Positions 1-5,456 of a DNA stretch of 5,456 bases are shown piece after piece. Origin of the DNA: Pedobacter sp. UBA1654 (lineage in GTDB: Bacteria; Bacteroidota; Bacteroidia; Sphingobacteriales; Sphingobacteriaceae); NCBI GenBank assembly GCA_002320935.1, contig DCLG01000077.1, forward strand, positions 22,457 to 27,912. Direction: 5' to 3'. Under the pieces are notes generated by a model. It was given only the letters and a program-made list of their open reading frames with translations. It had not been told where the DNA came from and did no database searches. Each line of letters starts with the position of its first letter. Position 1 is the stretch's first letter. A program made the position numbers and the translations under genes.

Positions 1-466
1 AAAAGACCGTGTAGATGATGCTTTACATGCAACCCGTGCGGCTGTTGAAGAAGGTATCGTTGCAGGTGGTGGTGTTGCTTTCATCCGCGCTATCGAAGCT
101 TTAGAAGGTATGAAAGGCATCAATGATGACGAAACTACTGGTATTGCTATCGTTAAACGTGCTGTTGAAGAGCCACTTCGTCAAATCTGTCAGAATGCTG
201 GTATCGAAGGTTCAATCGTTGTACAAAAAGTTAAAGAAGGTACTGCTGACTTCGGTTACAATGCCCGCACTGATGTATACGAGAACTTAATCGCAGCTGG
301 TGTGATTGACCCTACTAAAGTAGGTCGTGTAGCATTGGAAAATGCAGCTTCAATTGCAGCGATGTTATTAACTACTGAATGTGTATTGGCTGATGATCCT
401 GAAGACAACGCCGGTGGCGCTGCTATGCCTCCAATGGGCGGTGGCGGTATGGGTGGTATGATGTAA
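1..466 (+). CDS. groEL: 60 kDa chaperonin GroEL, C-terminal part (5' end outside window)
   Basis: GroEL is the large subunit of the cytosolic ATP-driven folding chamber that works with GroES. Only the last 154 residues are here, read in frame from base 2. They begin in the equatorial domain with [18 protein letters not shown]; the second Asp of VDDA aligns with the ATP-hydrolysis Asp of E. coli GroEL (D398). Then come the [10 protein letters not shown] segment, the region aligning with APLRQI (here [11 protein letters not shown]), the GYNA segment, [15 protein letters not shown] and [12 protein letters not shown]. The protein ends in the flexible Gly/Met tail GGGGMGGMM typical of bacterial GroEL, so the 3' end is intact (TAA at 464-466). 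Codon choice is strongly biased to GGT, GCT, GTT and CGT, as expected of a highly expressed gene, and differs visibly from the genes downstream. groES is normally just upstream, but that part is not in the window. Confidence 0.98.
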   Translation, partial: KDRVDDALHATRAAVEEGIVAGGGVAFIRAIEALEGMKGINDDETTGIAIVKRAVEEPLRQICQNAGIEGSIVVQKVKEGTADFGYNARTDVYENLIAAGVIDPTKVGRVALENAASIAAMLLTTECVLADDPEDNAGGAAMPPMGGGGMGGMM

Positions 467-490
467 TCATCTTCCAAAACAACCATATTG

Positions 491-520
491 AAAAGCCCCG
501 CAACCAGCGGGGCTTTTTTT
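491..520 (+). terminator. Intrinsic terminator of groEL
   Basis: A GC-rich stem GCCCCGC (495-501) pairs perfectly with GCGGGGC (507-513) around the 5-base loop AACCA. It is followed by seven T (514-520). Four A before the stem (491-494) can pair with the first four T, extending the helix to 11 bp. It starts 24 bases after the groEL stop and should separate groEL from the serine lyase gene. Confidence 0.93.
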
Positions 521-551
521 GCGTTATTAGAATATAAACTGATTAGCTTTA
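518..551 (+). promoter_or_regulatory. Candidate Bacteroidota-type promoter for the serine lyase gene
   Basis: TTTG at 518-521 and TAGCTTTA at 544-551 are separated by 22 bases. They resemble the Bacteroidota pattern TTTG, about 17-23 bases, TAnnTTTG, with one mismatch in the second box. The first box uses the last T residues of the groEL terminator. Only 38 bases lie between that terminator and the start codon, so any dedicated promoter must lie about here. Short AT-rich matches arise easily by chance, so this stays tentative. Confidence 0.3.
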
Positions 552-558
552 TAAGCTT

Positions 559-1989
559 ATGCTACGAGAAGAAATCTCTGTTTTCGATATATTTAAGATT
601 GGTGTTGGCCCATCGAGCTCCCATACACTGGGACCATGGCGTGCTGCGCAGCAGTTTACCAGGGCATTGGAGGTGCACGATCACCTTACCCATGTGGTAC
701 AAGTTAAGATTCTGCTGTACGGCTCACTTGCCAAAACGGGTAAAGGGCACGGTACGGATGTAGCCATCTTACTGGGCTTAACCGGTGCAGACCCTGTGAC
801 TTTCGACGTAAATGCGATAGATAGTACCATTGCGAATATCAAAGAACAGCAGATCTTACATCTTGCAGGCATCAATCACCTGGGTTTCGACTACAATGAA
901 GACCTGATTTTTCTGTATAATGAAAGTTTACCTTACCACCCAAATGCGGTAACCTTCCAGGCATTTCTTGAAAATGGAAAAGCATTTTCCGAGACGTACT
1001 ATTCTATTGGAGGCGGATTTGTAGTTAAGGAAGGAGAAGCCGGTCGTGAGAAGACACTCGTGGAACTCCCTTTCCCTGTAGAGAAAGCTGCTGACCTGCT
1101 GCACTGGTGTTTGACCACCGGATTGAAAGTATCAGGTGTAGTGATGGAAAATGAGCTATCCTGGAGGCCGGAGGAAGAAACCCGTAAGGGTATCCTGCAG
1201 CATTTTCATGTGATGAAGGATTGTACTTATCGGGGATGCCATACTTCAGGCAAACTCCCCGGAGGTCTAAATGTGGGCCGCAGAGCCGCAGCGCTTAATA
1301 GCAGACTTTTAAAAGATCAGACTTACCATGACTATGCGAGCTGGCTTGAGGCCATCCGTAAAGGCGGTAATGGCTTCAATTACATCCTTGACTGGGTGAG
1401 CTGCTTTGCACTTGCTGTAAACGAGGAAAATGCGTCATTTGGACGTGTTGTAACTGCACCGACCAATGGTGCTGCAGGTGTAATACCCGCTGTACTTCAA
1501 TATTACATGGTTTTCTGCGACGGCTATAAAGAAGACAGGATCATTCAATTTATTGCCTGCGCATCGGAGATTGGCAGTATTTTCAAGAAAGGCGCTACAA
1601 TATCGGCAGCAATGGGCGGTTGTCAGGCGGAAATTGGTGTTTCTTCAGCTATGGCAGCGGCAGCACTAACGGAAGTTATGGGCGGCTCACAGCGGCAGGT
1701 CTTAATGGCAGCCGAAATCGCGATGGAGCATCACCTGGGCATGACATGCGATCCTATCGGTGGTCTGGTACAAATACCATGCATTGAAAGAAATACTATG
1801 GGCGCTATAAAAGCGATTACTGCCAGTCAGCTGGCACTGCAAAGCAATCCTGATCAGGCGAAAGTTAGTCTGGATGCCGTGGTAAGCACCATGTGGGAAA
1901 CTGCACAGGACATGAATTCCAAGTATAAAGAGACTTCAGACGGCGGATTGGCGACTAAGAACATCCCGATTAGTTTGCCGGAGTGCTAA
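559..1989 (+). CDS. sdaA: L-serine ammonia-lyase (L-serine dehydratase), single-chain iron-sulfur type
   Basis: Cytosolic enzyme converting L-serine to pyruvate and ammonia with a [4Fe-4S] cluster instead of pyridoxal phosphate. The 476-residue protein carries both family domains in one chain. The beta domain (about 1-155) opens with [18 protein letters not shown] and includes TGKGHGTD (60-67). The alpha domain (about 185-470) contains [15 protein letters not shown] (299-313). Cys355, Cys397 and Cys408 keep the 42/11 spacing of the cluster ligands known from the Legionella enzyme (C343, C385, C396). The last residue, Cys476 in SLPEC, matches the C-terminal cysteine that in Legionella folds into the active site and acts as a built-in competitive inhibitor. 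The start is well fixed: an in-frame TAG lies at 544-546, the only ATG after it is at 559, and the family motif begins seven codons in. There is no Shine-Dalgarno sequence. The gene converges on lipB with 39 bases between stop codons. The symbol follows E. coli usage; the specific paralogue is not known. Confidence 0.96.
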   Translation: MLREEISVFDIFKIGVGPSSSHTLGPWRAAQQFTRALEVHDHLTHVVQVKILLYGSLAKTGKGHGTDVAILLGLTGADPVTFDVNAIDSTIANIKEQQILHLAGINHLGFDYNEDLIFLYNESLPYHPNAVTFQAFLENGKAFSETYYSIGGGFVVKEGEAGREKTLVELPFPVEKAADLLHWCLTTGLKVSGVVMENELSWRPEEETRKGILQHFHVMKDCTYRGCHTSGKLPGGLNVGRRAAALNSRLLKDQTYHDYASWLEAIRKGGNGFNYILDWVSCFALAVNEENASFGRVVTAPTNGAAGVIPAVLQYYMVFCDGYKEDRIIQFIACASEIGSIFKKGATISAAMGGCQAEIGVSSAMAAAALTEVMGGSQRQVLMAAEIAMEHHLGMTCDPIGGLVQIPCIERNTMGAIKAITASQLALQSNPDQAKVSLDAVVSTMWETAQDMNSKYKETSDGGLATKNIPISLPEC

Positions 1990-2028
1990 GTGTAAGAAAA
2001 ATGAACATTACGCTAAAGAAGCCTTTCA

Positions 2029-2727
2029 TTAACCTTGTAGCTGCATCTTAAACAAGGCCGCAATGTGCATCTTTAACTGCTCTTTTACGACATTGATGTC
2101 CAGGGCTTGTCCAAGCTCACGCTCCATGGAGGTCACATCCTTATCATCAATACCGCATGGCACAATGTTCTTGAAGTAATCCAGGTTCGCATTTACATTG
2201 AACGCAAAGCCGTGCATGGTTACCCAGCGACTGCAGCGCACACCCATGGCGCAGATTTTACGTGCGTTTTCATTATCTGCATCCAACCACACACCTGTGT
2301 ATCCAGGATAGCGTCCAGCGATGATCCCGTAATCTTTAAGCGTGAGAATTACTGCTTCTTCAAGCGTTCTTAGGTACAAATGAATGTCCGTGAAGAAATT
2401 ATCCAGATCTAAGATGGGATAACCCACGATCTGTCCCGGGCCATGATAAGTGATGTCTCCACCCCTGTTAATTTTATAGTAGGTCGCTTGTTTTTCCTTC
2501 AGGCCTGCTTCATCAAGCAGCAAATTATCCGGATGGCCGCTTTTACCAAGCGTATAGACATGTGGATGCTCACAGAAGATCAGGTAATTTGGAGTTTCCA
2601 GGTCCGTATTGTCCGTGCGGTTTTTTCCCTTCAACGCTACAATACCGCTGAAAATTTCATCCTGTTTGTCCCAGGCTTCCTGATAATCAATAAGACCCCA
2701 ATCTATATATTCTACTTTTTTATTCAT
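2029..2727 (-). CDS. lipB: Octanoyl-[acyl carrier protein]:protein N-octanoyltransferase LipB
   Basis: Cytosolic enzyme that moves the octanoyl group from octanoyl-ACP to a lysine of lipoyl domains (pyruvate and 2-oxoglutarate dehydrogenases, glycine cleavage H protein); LipA then inserts sulfur. From the start chosen here it has 232 residues. It shows the signature RGGDITYHGPGQ (88-99) followed by GYPILDL, then KICAMGVRCSRWVTMHGFAFN, then PCGI. The catalytic pair is Lys157 and Cys191, 34 residues apart as in E. coli (K135, C169). The frame is open to an ATG 12 codons upstream (complement of 2761-2763), which would give 244 residues. I prefer the ATG at 2727 because LipB similarity begins right after it (VEYIDWGLIDYQ) and the extra residues, MEQAREPLAFKS, look unlike any family N-terminus. 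However, AAAGGG sits two bases before the upstream ATG. The gene follows the phosphopantetheinyl transferase on the same strand after 91 bases (55 with the longer start), so cotranscription is possible. Confidence 0.95.
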   Translation of the reverse strand: MNKKVEYIDWGLIDYQEAWDKQDEIFSGIVALKGKNRTDNTDLETPNYLIFCEHPHVYTLGKSGHPDNLLLDEAGLKEKQATYYKINRGGDITYHGPGQIVGYPILDLDNFFTDIHLYLRTLEEAVILTLKDYGIIAGRYPGYTGVWLDADNENARKICAMGVRCSRWVTMHGFAFNVNANLDYFKNIVPCGIDDKDVTSMERELGQALDINVVKEQLKMHIAALFKMQLQG

Positions 2728-2818
2728 GCTTTTAAACGCTAGAGGCTCCCGAGCCTGTTCCATTGCCCTTTCAGATGGGCTTTAAAGTTCAGTGTACTAC
2801 ACCAATTTAAAGGCATCA

Positions 2819-3466
2819 TCATAATGCCGCAGCAACATAGCCGAGCATATAGTCTGCTTCAACCTTAAAATAAGCCACATCCAGTATAATCTCGCGTTCT
2901 GGTAAAACAGCGCGCGCCTTAACCAAACCAGCATCCTTCGGTTCAAAAGGATAGATATCAATGTGCTTTTTGAATTCGAGACCTTTTTTCCCGTACCACT
3001 TGTAAATGGCCTCTTTTGCGCACCAACAAATATACAATGCTAAAGTATTATCCTTATCCGGTAGGCCCGAAAGCTCATCTGGCTTCAGGAACTTGTTTTT
3101 AATCTTCTGAATTTTGTCTTTTATCAGCTCGATATCCACGCCAACCATCTTGTTTTTACTGATCATTACTGAAGCATAGTCGAAGGAGTGGCTGAAGGAA
3201 ATATGGTAGTCGCCGTTTACGAGGTAAGGCTTTCCCTGATCATCCATGCGGCTATCGATATAATCGTTGGTCTGCAGCATGGTTCTCAGGAGCAGCCTGG
3301 TACTTAGCCAGTGCAGGAGCCTTTTACCATTGTTCAATGAGGCTATAAATTCAAGTTCATGTGTCTTCAACTGCAGTCCCCGGAGAAGTTCTTCCTCGGT
3401 TTCCTCAATCTTCCAAACCGCCAGTTTGGTATGTTCGTCAATGATCTTGTTAAGAATTACGGGCAT
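2819..3466 (-). CDS. 4'-phosphopantetheinyl transferase superfamily protein
   Basis: Predicted to transfer the phosphopantetheine arm of coenzyme A to a serine of a carrier protein, turning apo-ACP into holo-ACP. The 215-residue protein shows the family motifs in order: a substrate-side segment GKPYLVNGDYHISFSHS (78-94) with the conserved SFSH histidine at 93; VGVDIELI (108-115) with the Mg-binding Asp111 and Glu113; and WCAKEAIYKWYGKKGLEF (148-165), the W-x-x-KEA signature with Lys151 and Glu152. Length and motif arrangement fit the Sfp/HetI-like group rather than the short AcpS type (about 120 residues). The carrier protein cannot be told from sequence: fatty-acid ACP is the economical guess given the lipB neighbour, but a polyketide or aryl-polyene carrier is possible. 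The gene is divergent from dcd across 65 bases and has no Shine-Dalgarno sequence. Confidence 0.9.
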   Translation of the reverse strand: MPVILNKIIDEHTKLAVWKIEETEEELLRGLQLKTHELEFIASLNNGKRLLHWLSTRLLLRTMLQTNDYIDSRMDDQGKPYLVNGDYHISFSHSFDYASVMISKNKMVGVDIELIKDKIQKIKNKFLKPDELSGLPDKDNTLALYICWCAKEAIYKWYGKKGLEFKKHIDIYPFEPKDAGLVKARAVLPEREIILDVAYFKVEADYMLGYVAAAL

Positions 3467-3487
3467 CTCTATTTTAGAAAATCAATG

Positions 3488-3522
3488 TAAAAGTATCTAA
3501 ATTAACCATAATTTAGCGCAAA
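3488..3522 (-). promoter_or_regulatory. Candidate Bacteroidota-type promoter for the phosphopantetheinyl transferase
   Basis: On the minus strand, TTTG (complement of 3519-3522) is followed after 23 bases by TACTTTTA (complement of 3488-3495), one mismatch from TAnnTTTG. This would start transcription roughly 15 bases before the ATG at 3466. The spacer between the divergent genes must hold start signals for both directions. I could not find an equally good pair for dcd. Chance matches are likely in AT-rich DNA, so confidence is low. Confidence 0.3.
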
Positions 3523-3531
3523 TCTTAATAA

Positions 3532-4068
3532 ATGATACTATCAGACAAGCGCATTCTTGAAGAAATTGAGAAGGGTACAATCATCATTGAACCTTTCAAG
3601 CCGGAGTGTTTAGGCACCAATTCTTACGACGTGCATTTAGGTAAATACCTGGCCACTTACAAAGACCGGGTACTTGATGCCAAGGCGCACAATACCGTGG
3701 TACACTTCGAGATCCCGAAAGGTGGATTTGTATTGCAGCCGGGTACCCTCTACCTGGGTGTAACGGTAGAATACACTGAAACTCACGCCCATGTACCTTT
3801 TTTAGAGGGTAAGTCGAGCACAGGCCGTCTGGGTATAGATATCCATGCTACTGCCGGTAAAGGCGATGTCGGCTTCTGCAACACCTGGACACTTGAAATA
3901 TCCTGTGCGCAGCCAGTAAGAATTTATGCAGGCATGCCGATAGGCCAGCTGATCTATTTTGCCGTGGAAGGCAATATTGAAACCATGTACAACAGCAAGG
4001 AAAATCCTAAGTATAGTAACAAAACCACCAAACCTGTGGAAAGTATGATGTTTAAGAATACCTTTTAA
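3532..4068 (+). CDS. dcd: dCTP deaminase
   Basis: Nucleotide-metabolism enzyme of the dUTPase-like trimeric fold that deaminates dCTP to dUTP, the precursor supply for dTMP. The 178-residue protein starts with the family's own N-terminus MILSDKRILEEIEKGTI, which fixes the ATG. GTNSYDVHLG (28-37) is the conserved SYD segment. EGKSSTGRLGI (92-102) is the nucleotide-binding signature with Ser95 and Arg99. Ala108 and Asp112 follow, and TLE ends in Glu122, which lies 23 residues after Arg99, as E138 follows R115 in E. coli Dcd, where it is the catalytic Glu. The C-terminus has PKYSNKTTKP, like the KY-N segment that closes over the triphosphate. Differences from E. coli: Lys94 replaces the Arg of the RSS motif, and Gly109 replaces the His after the catalytic-loop Ala. 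Whether it stops at dUTP or continues to dUMP, as bifunctional relatives do, cannot be decided here. No Shine-Dalgarno sequence; the leader is AT-rich. Confidence 0.95.
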   Translation: MILSDKRILEEIEKGTIIIEPFKPECLGTNSYDVHLGKYLATYKDRVLDAKAHNTVVHFEIPKGGFVLQPGTLYLGVTVEYTETHAHVPFLEGKSSTGRLGIDIHATAGKGDVGFCNTWTLEISCAQPVRIYAGMPIGQLIYFAVEGNIETMYNSKENPKYSNKTTKPVESMMFKNTF

Positions 4069-4114
4069 TAAGTTCCGCGTCATCTAAGCCCTGTAAACTT
4101 CCAGATATGAATAT

Positions 4115-4150
4115 AAAGCCTCAATAATTGTATATTGAGGCTTTCTTATT
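4115..4150 (+). terminator. Hairpin terminator after dcd, directly upstream of the isomerase gene
   Basis: AAAGCCTCAATA (4115-4126) pairs perfectly over 12 bp with TATTGAGGCTTT (4133-4144) around the 6-base loop ATTGTA. It is followed by CTTATT, so the 3' side is T-rich but not an unbroken T tract. It lies 46 bases after the dcd stop and ends about 14-19 bases before the next ATG. The flanking A and T runs would let it work in either direction. Most likely it ends the dcd transcript; because it is so close to the next start it could also act as a leader attenuator. Confidence 0.8.
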
Positions 4151-4163
4151 TAAGCCAAATATC

Positions 4164-4925
4164 ATGAATACCATAAAAGTCACTGTTAAAGACCGCCTGG
4201 CTATTATTACGCTGAACCGCGGAAAGTCTAATGCCCTGAACCGGGAGATGATCACCGAGCTTAATGACATGATCCTCAACATAGACAAGGACCCAACCAT
4301 CGGGGGTGCCATGATCACCGGCACTGGCCACTTCTTCTCGGCTGGCCTTGATTTGATAGAACTTTACAACTACAACGAAGTAGAAACCCGCTCTTTTTGG
4401 GAGCTCTTTTTCCAATTTACTGCGAATCTCTGCAAGTTTAAAAAGCCACTTGTTGCTGCCATAAATGGCCATAGCCCTGCGGGCGGTTGTGTAATCGGTA
4501 TTGCTTGCGATGCTCGGGTGATGGCAGAAGGCAAGTACATCATCGGCTTAAATGAGGTACCTGTTGGCATCATTGTGCCATTCAGCATTTTTAAGCTTTA
4601 TGAGTTCTGGCTTGGCAAAGCCAATGCTTCCAGAAGTTTACTGGAAGGCAAGCTCTTTAGTCCGGAAGAAGCGCTGAAGATCGGATTGGTTGATGAACTC
4701 GTTAATCACGATAGCATCCTTACCGCTGGCGAAAGAAGGGTCCGCAAGTATATGGCATTTGAAGCCAATACCTGGCAGCAAAGCAAGCTCAACATCCGAC
4801 AGGAAGTGATCGCAACCCTTGAATCCGACCAAACCGAAACGCTGAACAACATGCTTGACCAATGGTGGTCGCCGGCTACAAGGAGCATTCTTAAGACAAT
4901 TATTGATAACCTTCAAAAGAAATAG
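4164..4925 (+). CDS. Crotonase-fold protein, probable delta3,delta2-enoyl-CoA isomerase (ECI1-like)
   Basis: Likely moves a cis or trans C3 double bond to trans-C2 so that unsaturated acyl-CoAs can continue through beta-oxidation. The 253-residue protein has the crotonase layout: FFSAGLDLIEL (57-67) and NGHSPAGGCVIGIACDAR (101-118), which form the oxyanion hole, then GLNEVPVGIIVPF (128-140). The first catalytic Glu of enoyl-CoA hydratases (E144 in rat crotonase, GGGCE) is Val110 here, while the second is kept as Glu131. One-Glu chemistry is the isomerase pattern, and PAGGC, CIGLNE-like and GIIxPF segments match animal mitochondrial ECI1 closely. This is recognition from memory, not an alignment. 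The frame extends upstream to a TTG at 4128, but that lies inside the hairpin; family similarity starts at the ATG at 4164. The stop is 3 bases before the dienoyl reductase ATG, so the two are surely cotranscribed. Alternative: a generic enoyl-CoA hydratase/isomerase of other substrate range. Confidence 0.88.
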   Translation: MNTIKVTVKDRLAIITLNRGKSNALNREMITELNDMILNIDKDPTIGGAMITGTGHFFSAGLDLIELYNYNEVETRSFWELFFQFTANLCKFKKPLVAAINGHSPAGGCVIGIACDARVMAEGKYIIGLNEVPVGIIVPFSIFKLYEFWLGKANASRSLLEGKLFSPEEALKIGLVDELVNHDSILTAGERRVRKYMAFEANTWQQSKLNIRQEVIATLESDQTETLNNMLDQWWSPATRSILKTIIDNLQKK

Positions 4926-4928
4926 CAC

Positions 4929-5456
4929 ATGTACAACCAACCAATGCTTAGGGATGATGCCTTAAAAGGAAAAACAATTGTAATCACAGGTGGTGGTACT
5001 GGCCTGGGGAAGGCTATGGGCACTTATTTTCTTACGCTCGGTGCCAATCTGGTGATCACGAGCAGAAAGGATGATGTGATCCAGCAGACCGCCCGTGAAA
5101 TGGAACAAGCCACAGGAGGCAAAGTACTAGCTGTTGCCTGCGACGTAAGAGAATATCCGCAGGTGGAAAACGTTCTTGCAGAAGCCATCAAAGCCTTCGG
5201 CCGGGTAGATAGCCTGATCAATAATGCTGCAGGAAACTTCATTTCCCCAACGGAGCGGTTATCGGCAAATGCCTTTTCGTCCATCATTGACATCGTTTTA
5301 AAAGGTTCCGTGAACTGCACGCTGGCTTTCGGCAAACACTGGATCAAAGAAAAACAGGCAGCAAGTGTACTTAATATTGTGACCACCTATGCCTTTACCG
5401 GCTCTGCCTATGTGGTACCTTCGGCCTGTGCAAAGGGCGGCGTGCTGGCCATGACC
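4929..5456 (+). CDS. Short-chain dehydrogenase, probable 2,4-dienoyl-CoA reductase (DECR1-like), 3' end outside window
   Basis: Likely NADPH-dependent reduction of 2,4-dienoyl-CoA, the step that removes conjugated double bonds in unsaturated fatty acid oxidation. The first 176 residues are present, about 60% of a typical SDR of this group. TGGGTGLG (20-27) is the TGxxxGxG cofactor motif; TSRK (44-47) places an Arg where NADPH-using members bind the 2'-phosphate; CDVR (71-74) and NNAAG (98-102) are SDR landmarks. NFISPTERLS (103-112) is nearly identical to human DECR1. The usual YxxxK is absent: Ser165 and Lys169 form SxxxK, while Tyr154 lies 11 residues earlier in TTYAFTG. This reproduces human DECR1 spacing (Tyr199, Ser210, Lys214), and Asn103 falls at its Asn148. 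It is the SDR type, not the flavin/iron-sulfur FadH of E. coli. The ATG at 4929 is chosen for its 3-base distance from the isomerase; an in-frame ATG at 4944 is possible. Confidence 0.9.
   Translation, partial: MYNQPMLRDDALKGKTIVITGGGTGLGKAMGTYFLTLGANLVITSRKDDVIQQTAREMEQATGGKVLAVACDVREYPQVENVLAEAIKAFGRVDSLINNAAGNFISPTERLSANAFSSIIDIVLKGSVNCTLAFGKHWIKEKQAASVLNIVTTYAFTGSAYVVPSACAKGGVLAMT

Noticed and set aside
458..470. Inverted repeat ATGAT-GTA-ATCAT at the groEL stop codon
   Set aside because: It is mostly explained by the two terminal Met codons and the stop; the real terminator is at 491-520.
488..763. 91-codon open frame on the + strand starting inside the groEL terminator
   Set aside because: It overlaps the serine lyase in another frame, begins in the terminator stem and has no recognisable domain.
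1990..2030. Possible bidirectional terminator between the converging serine lyase and lipB genes
   Set aside because: The best pairing is AATGAA (2000-2005) with TTCATT (2025-2030), six AT-rich pairs around a 19-base loop; too weak to call.
2792..2802. Small inverted repeat GTGTACTACAC upstream of lipB as a possible operator
   Set aside because: Five-base arms around one base occur several times by chance in a window this size, and there is no second copy.
2812..2828. Hairpin GGCAT / ATGCC around the stop codon of the phosphopantetheinyl transferase
   Set aside because: Only 5 bp with a 7-base loop and no T tract; expected by chance and partly set by coding sequence.
3802..4083. Open frame on the - strand antisense to dcd
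   Set aside because: It mirrors the well-supported dcd frame, has no family motif and no start signal.
4128..4163. Upstream TTG start extending the isomerase by 12 residues
   Set aside because: The TTG lies in the loop of the 12-bp hairpin and the added residues (MYIEAFLFKPNI) are simply the translated stem; family similarity begins at the ATG at 4164.
5024..5386. 120-codon open frame on the - strand antisense to the dienoyl reductase
   Set aside because: It is a shadow of the SDR coding frame, whose motifs are intact throughout the same stretch.

Overview
The window looks like ordinary chromosome from a Bacteroidota bacterium, most likely Sphingobacteriaceae (Pedobacter or Mucilaginibacter-like). 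This is inferred from three things: protein style (LipB, dCTP deaminase and a single-chain serine dehydratase of the Bacteroidota type), a near absence of Shine-Dalgarno sequences before the start codons, and near-matches to the Bacteroidota promoter pattern TTTG / TAnnTTTG. I see no rRNA, tRNA, CRISPR array, insertion sequence or phage gene, and no gap between genes longer than about 95 bases. All seven coding regions belong to families I recognise. Two are cut by the window edges.

Layout. (1) 1-466: the 3' end of groEL, followed at once by a textbook intrinsic terminator (491-520). (2) 559-1989, + strand: a single-chain iron-sulfur L-serine ammonia-lyase, converging on the next pair. (3) 2029-3466, - strand: a 4'-phosphopantetheinyl transferase followed by lipB (octanoyltransferase). 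(4) 3532-4068, + strand: dcd (dCTP deaminase), divergent from the transferase across a 65-base spacer. (5) 4115-4150: a 12-bp perfect hairpin between dcd and the next unit. (6) 4164-5456, + strand: a crotonase-fold protein that reads as a delta3,delta2-enoyl-CoA isomerase, then, 3 bases later, a short-chain dehydrogenase that reads as a 2,4-dienoyl-CoA reductase and runs off the window.

How the genes work together. The transferase and lipB may be linked through acyl carrier protein: the first kind of enzyme attaches the phosphopantetheine arm, and the second takes an octanoyl group from that arm to start lipoate synthesis. The last two genes form the clearest functional unit. Isomerase and dienoyl reductase are the two auxiliary enzymes needed to feed unsaturated fatty acids into beta-oxidation, and both resemble the animal mitochondrial enzymes (ECI1 and DECR1) at diagnostic active-site positions. 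groEL, the serine lyase and dcd are housekeeping or central-metabolism genes with no evident link to each other.

I found no convincing undescribed system. The most useful points are the specific re-reading of the last two genes, the C-terminal cysteine of the serine lyase, and some tightly packed regulatory DNA.
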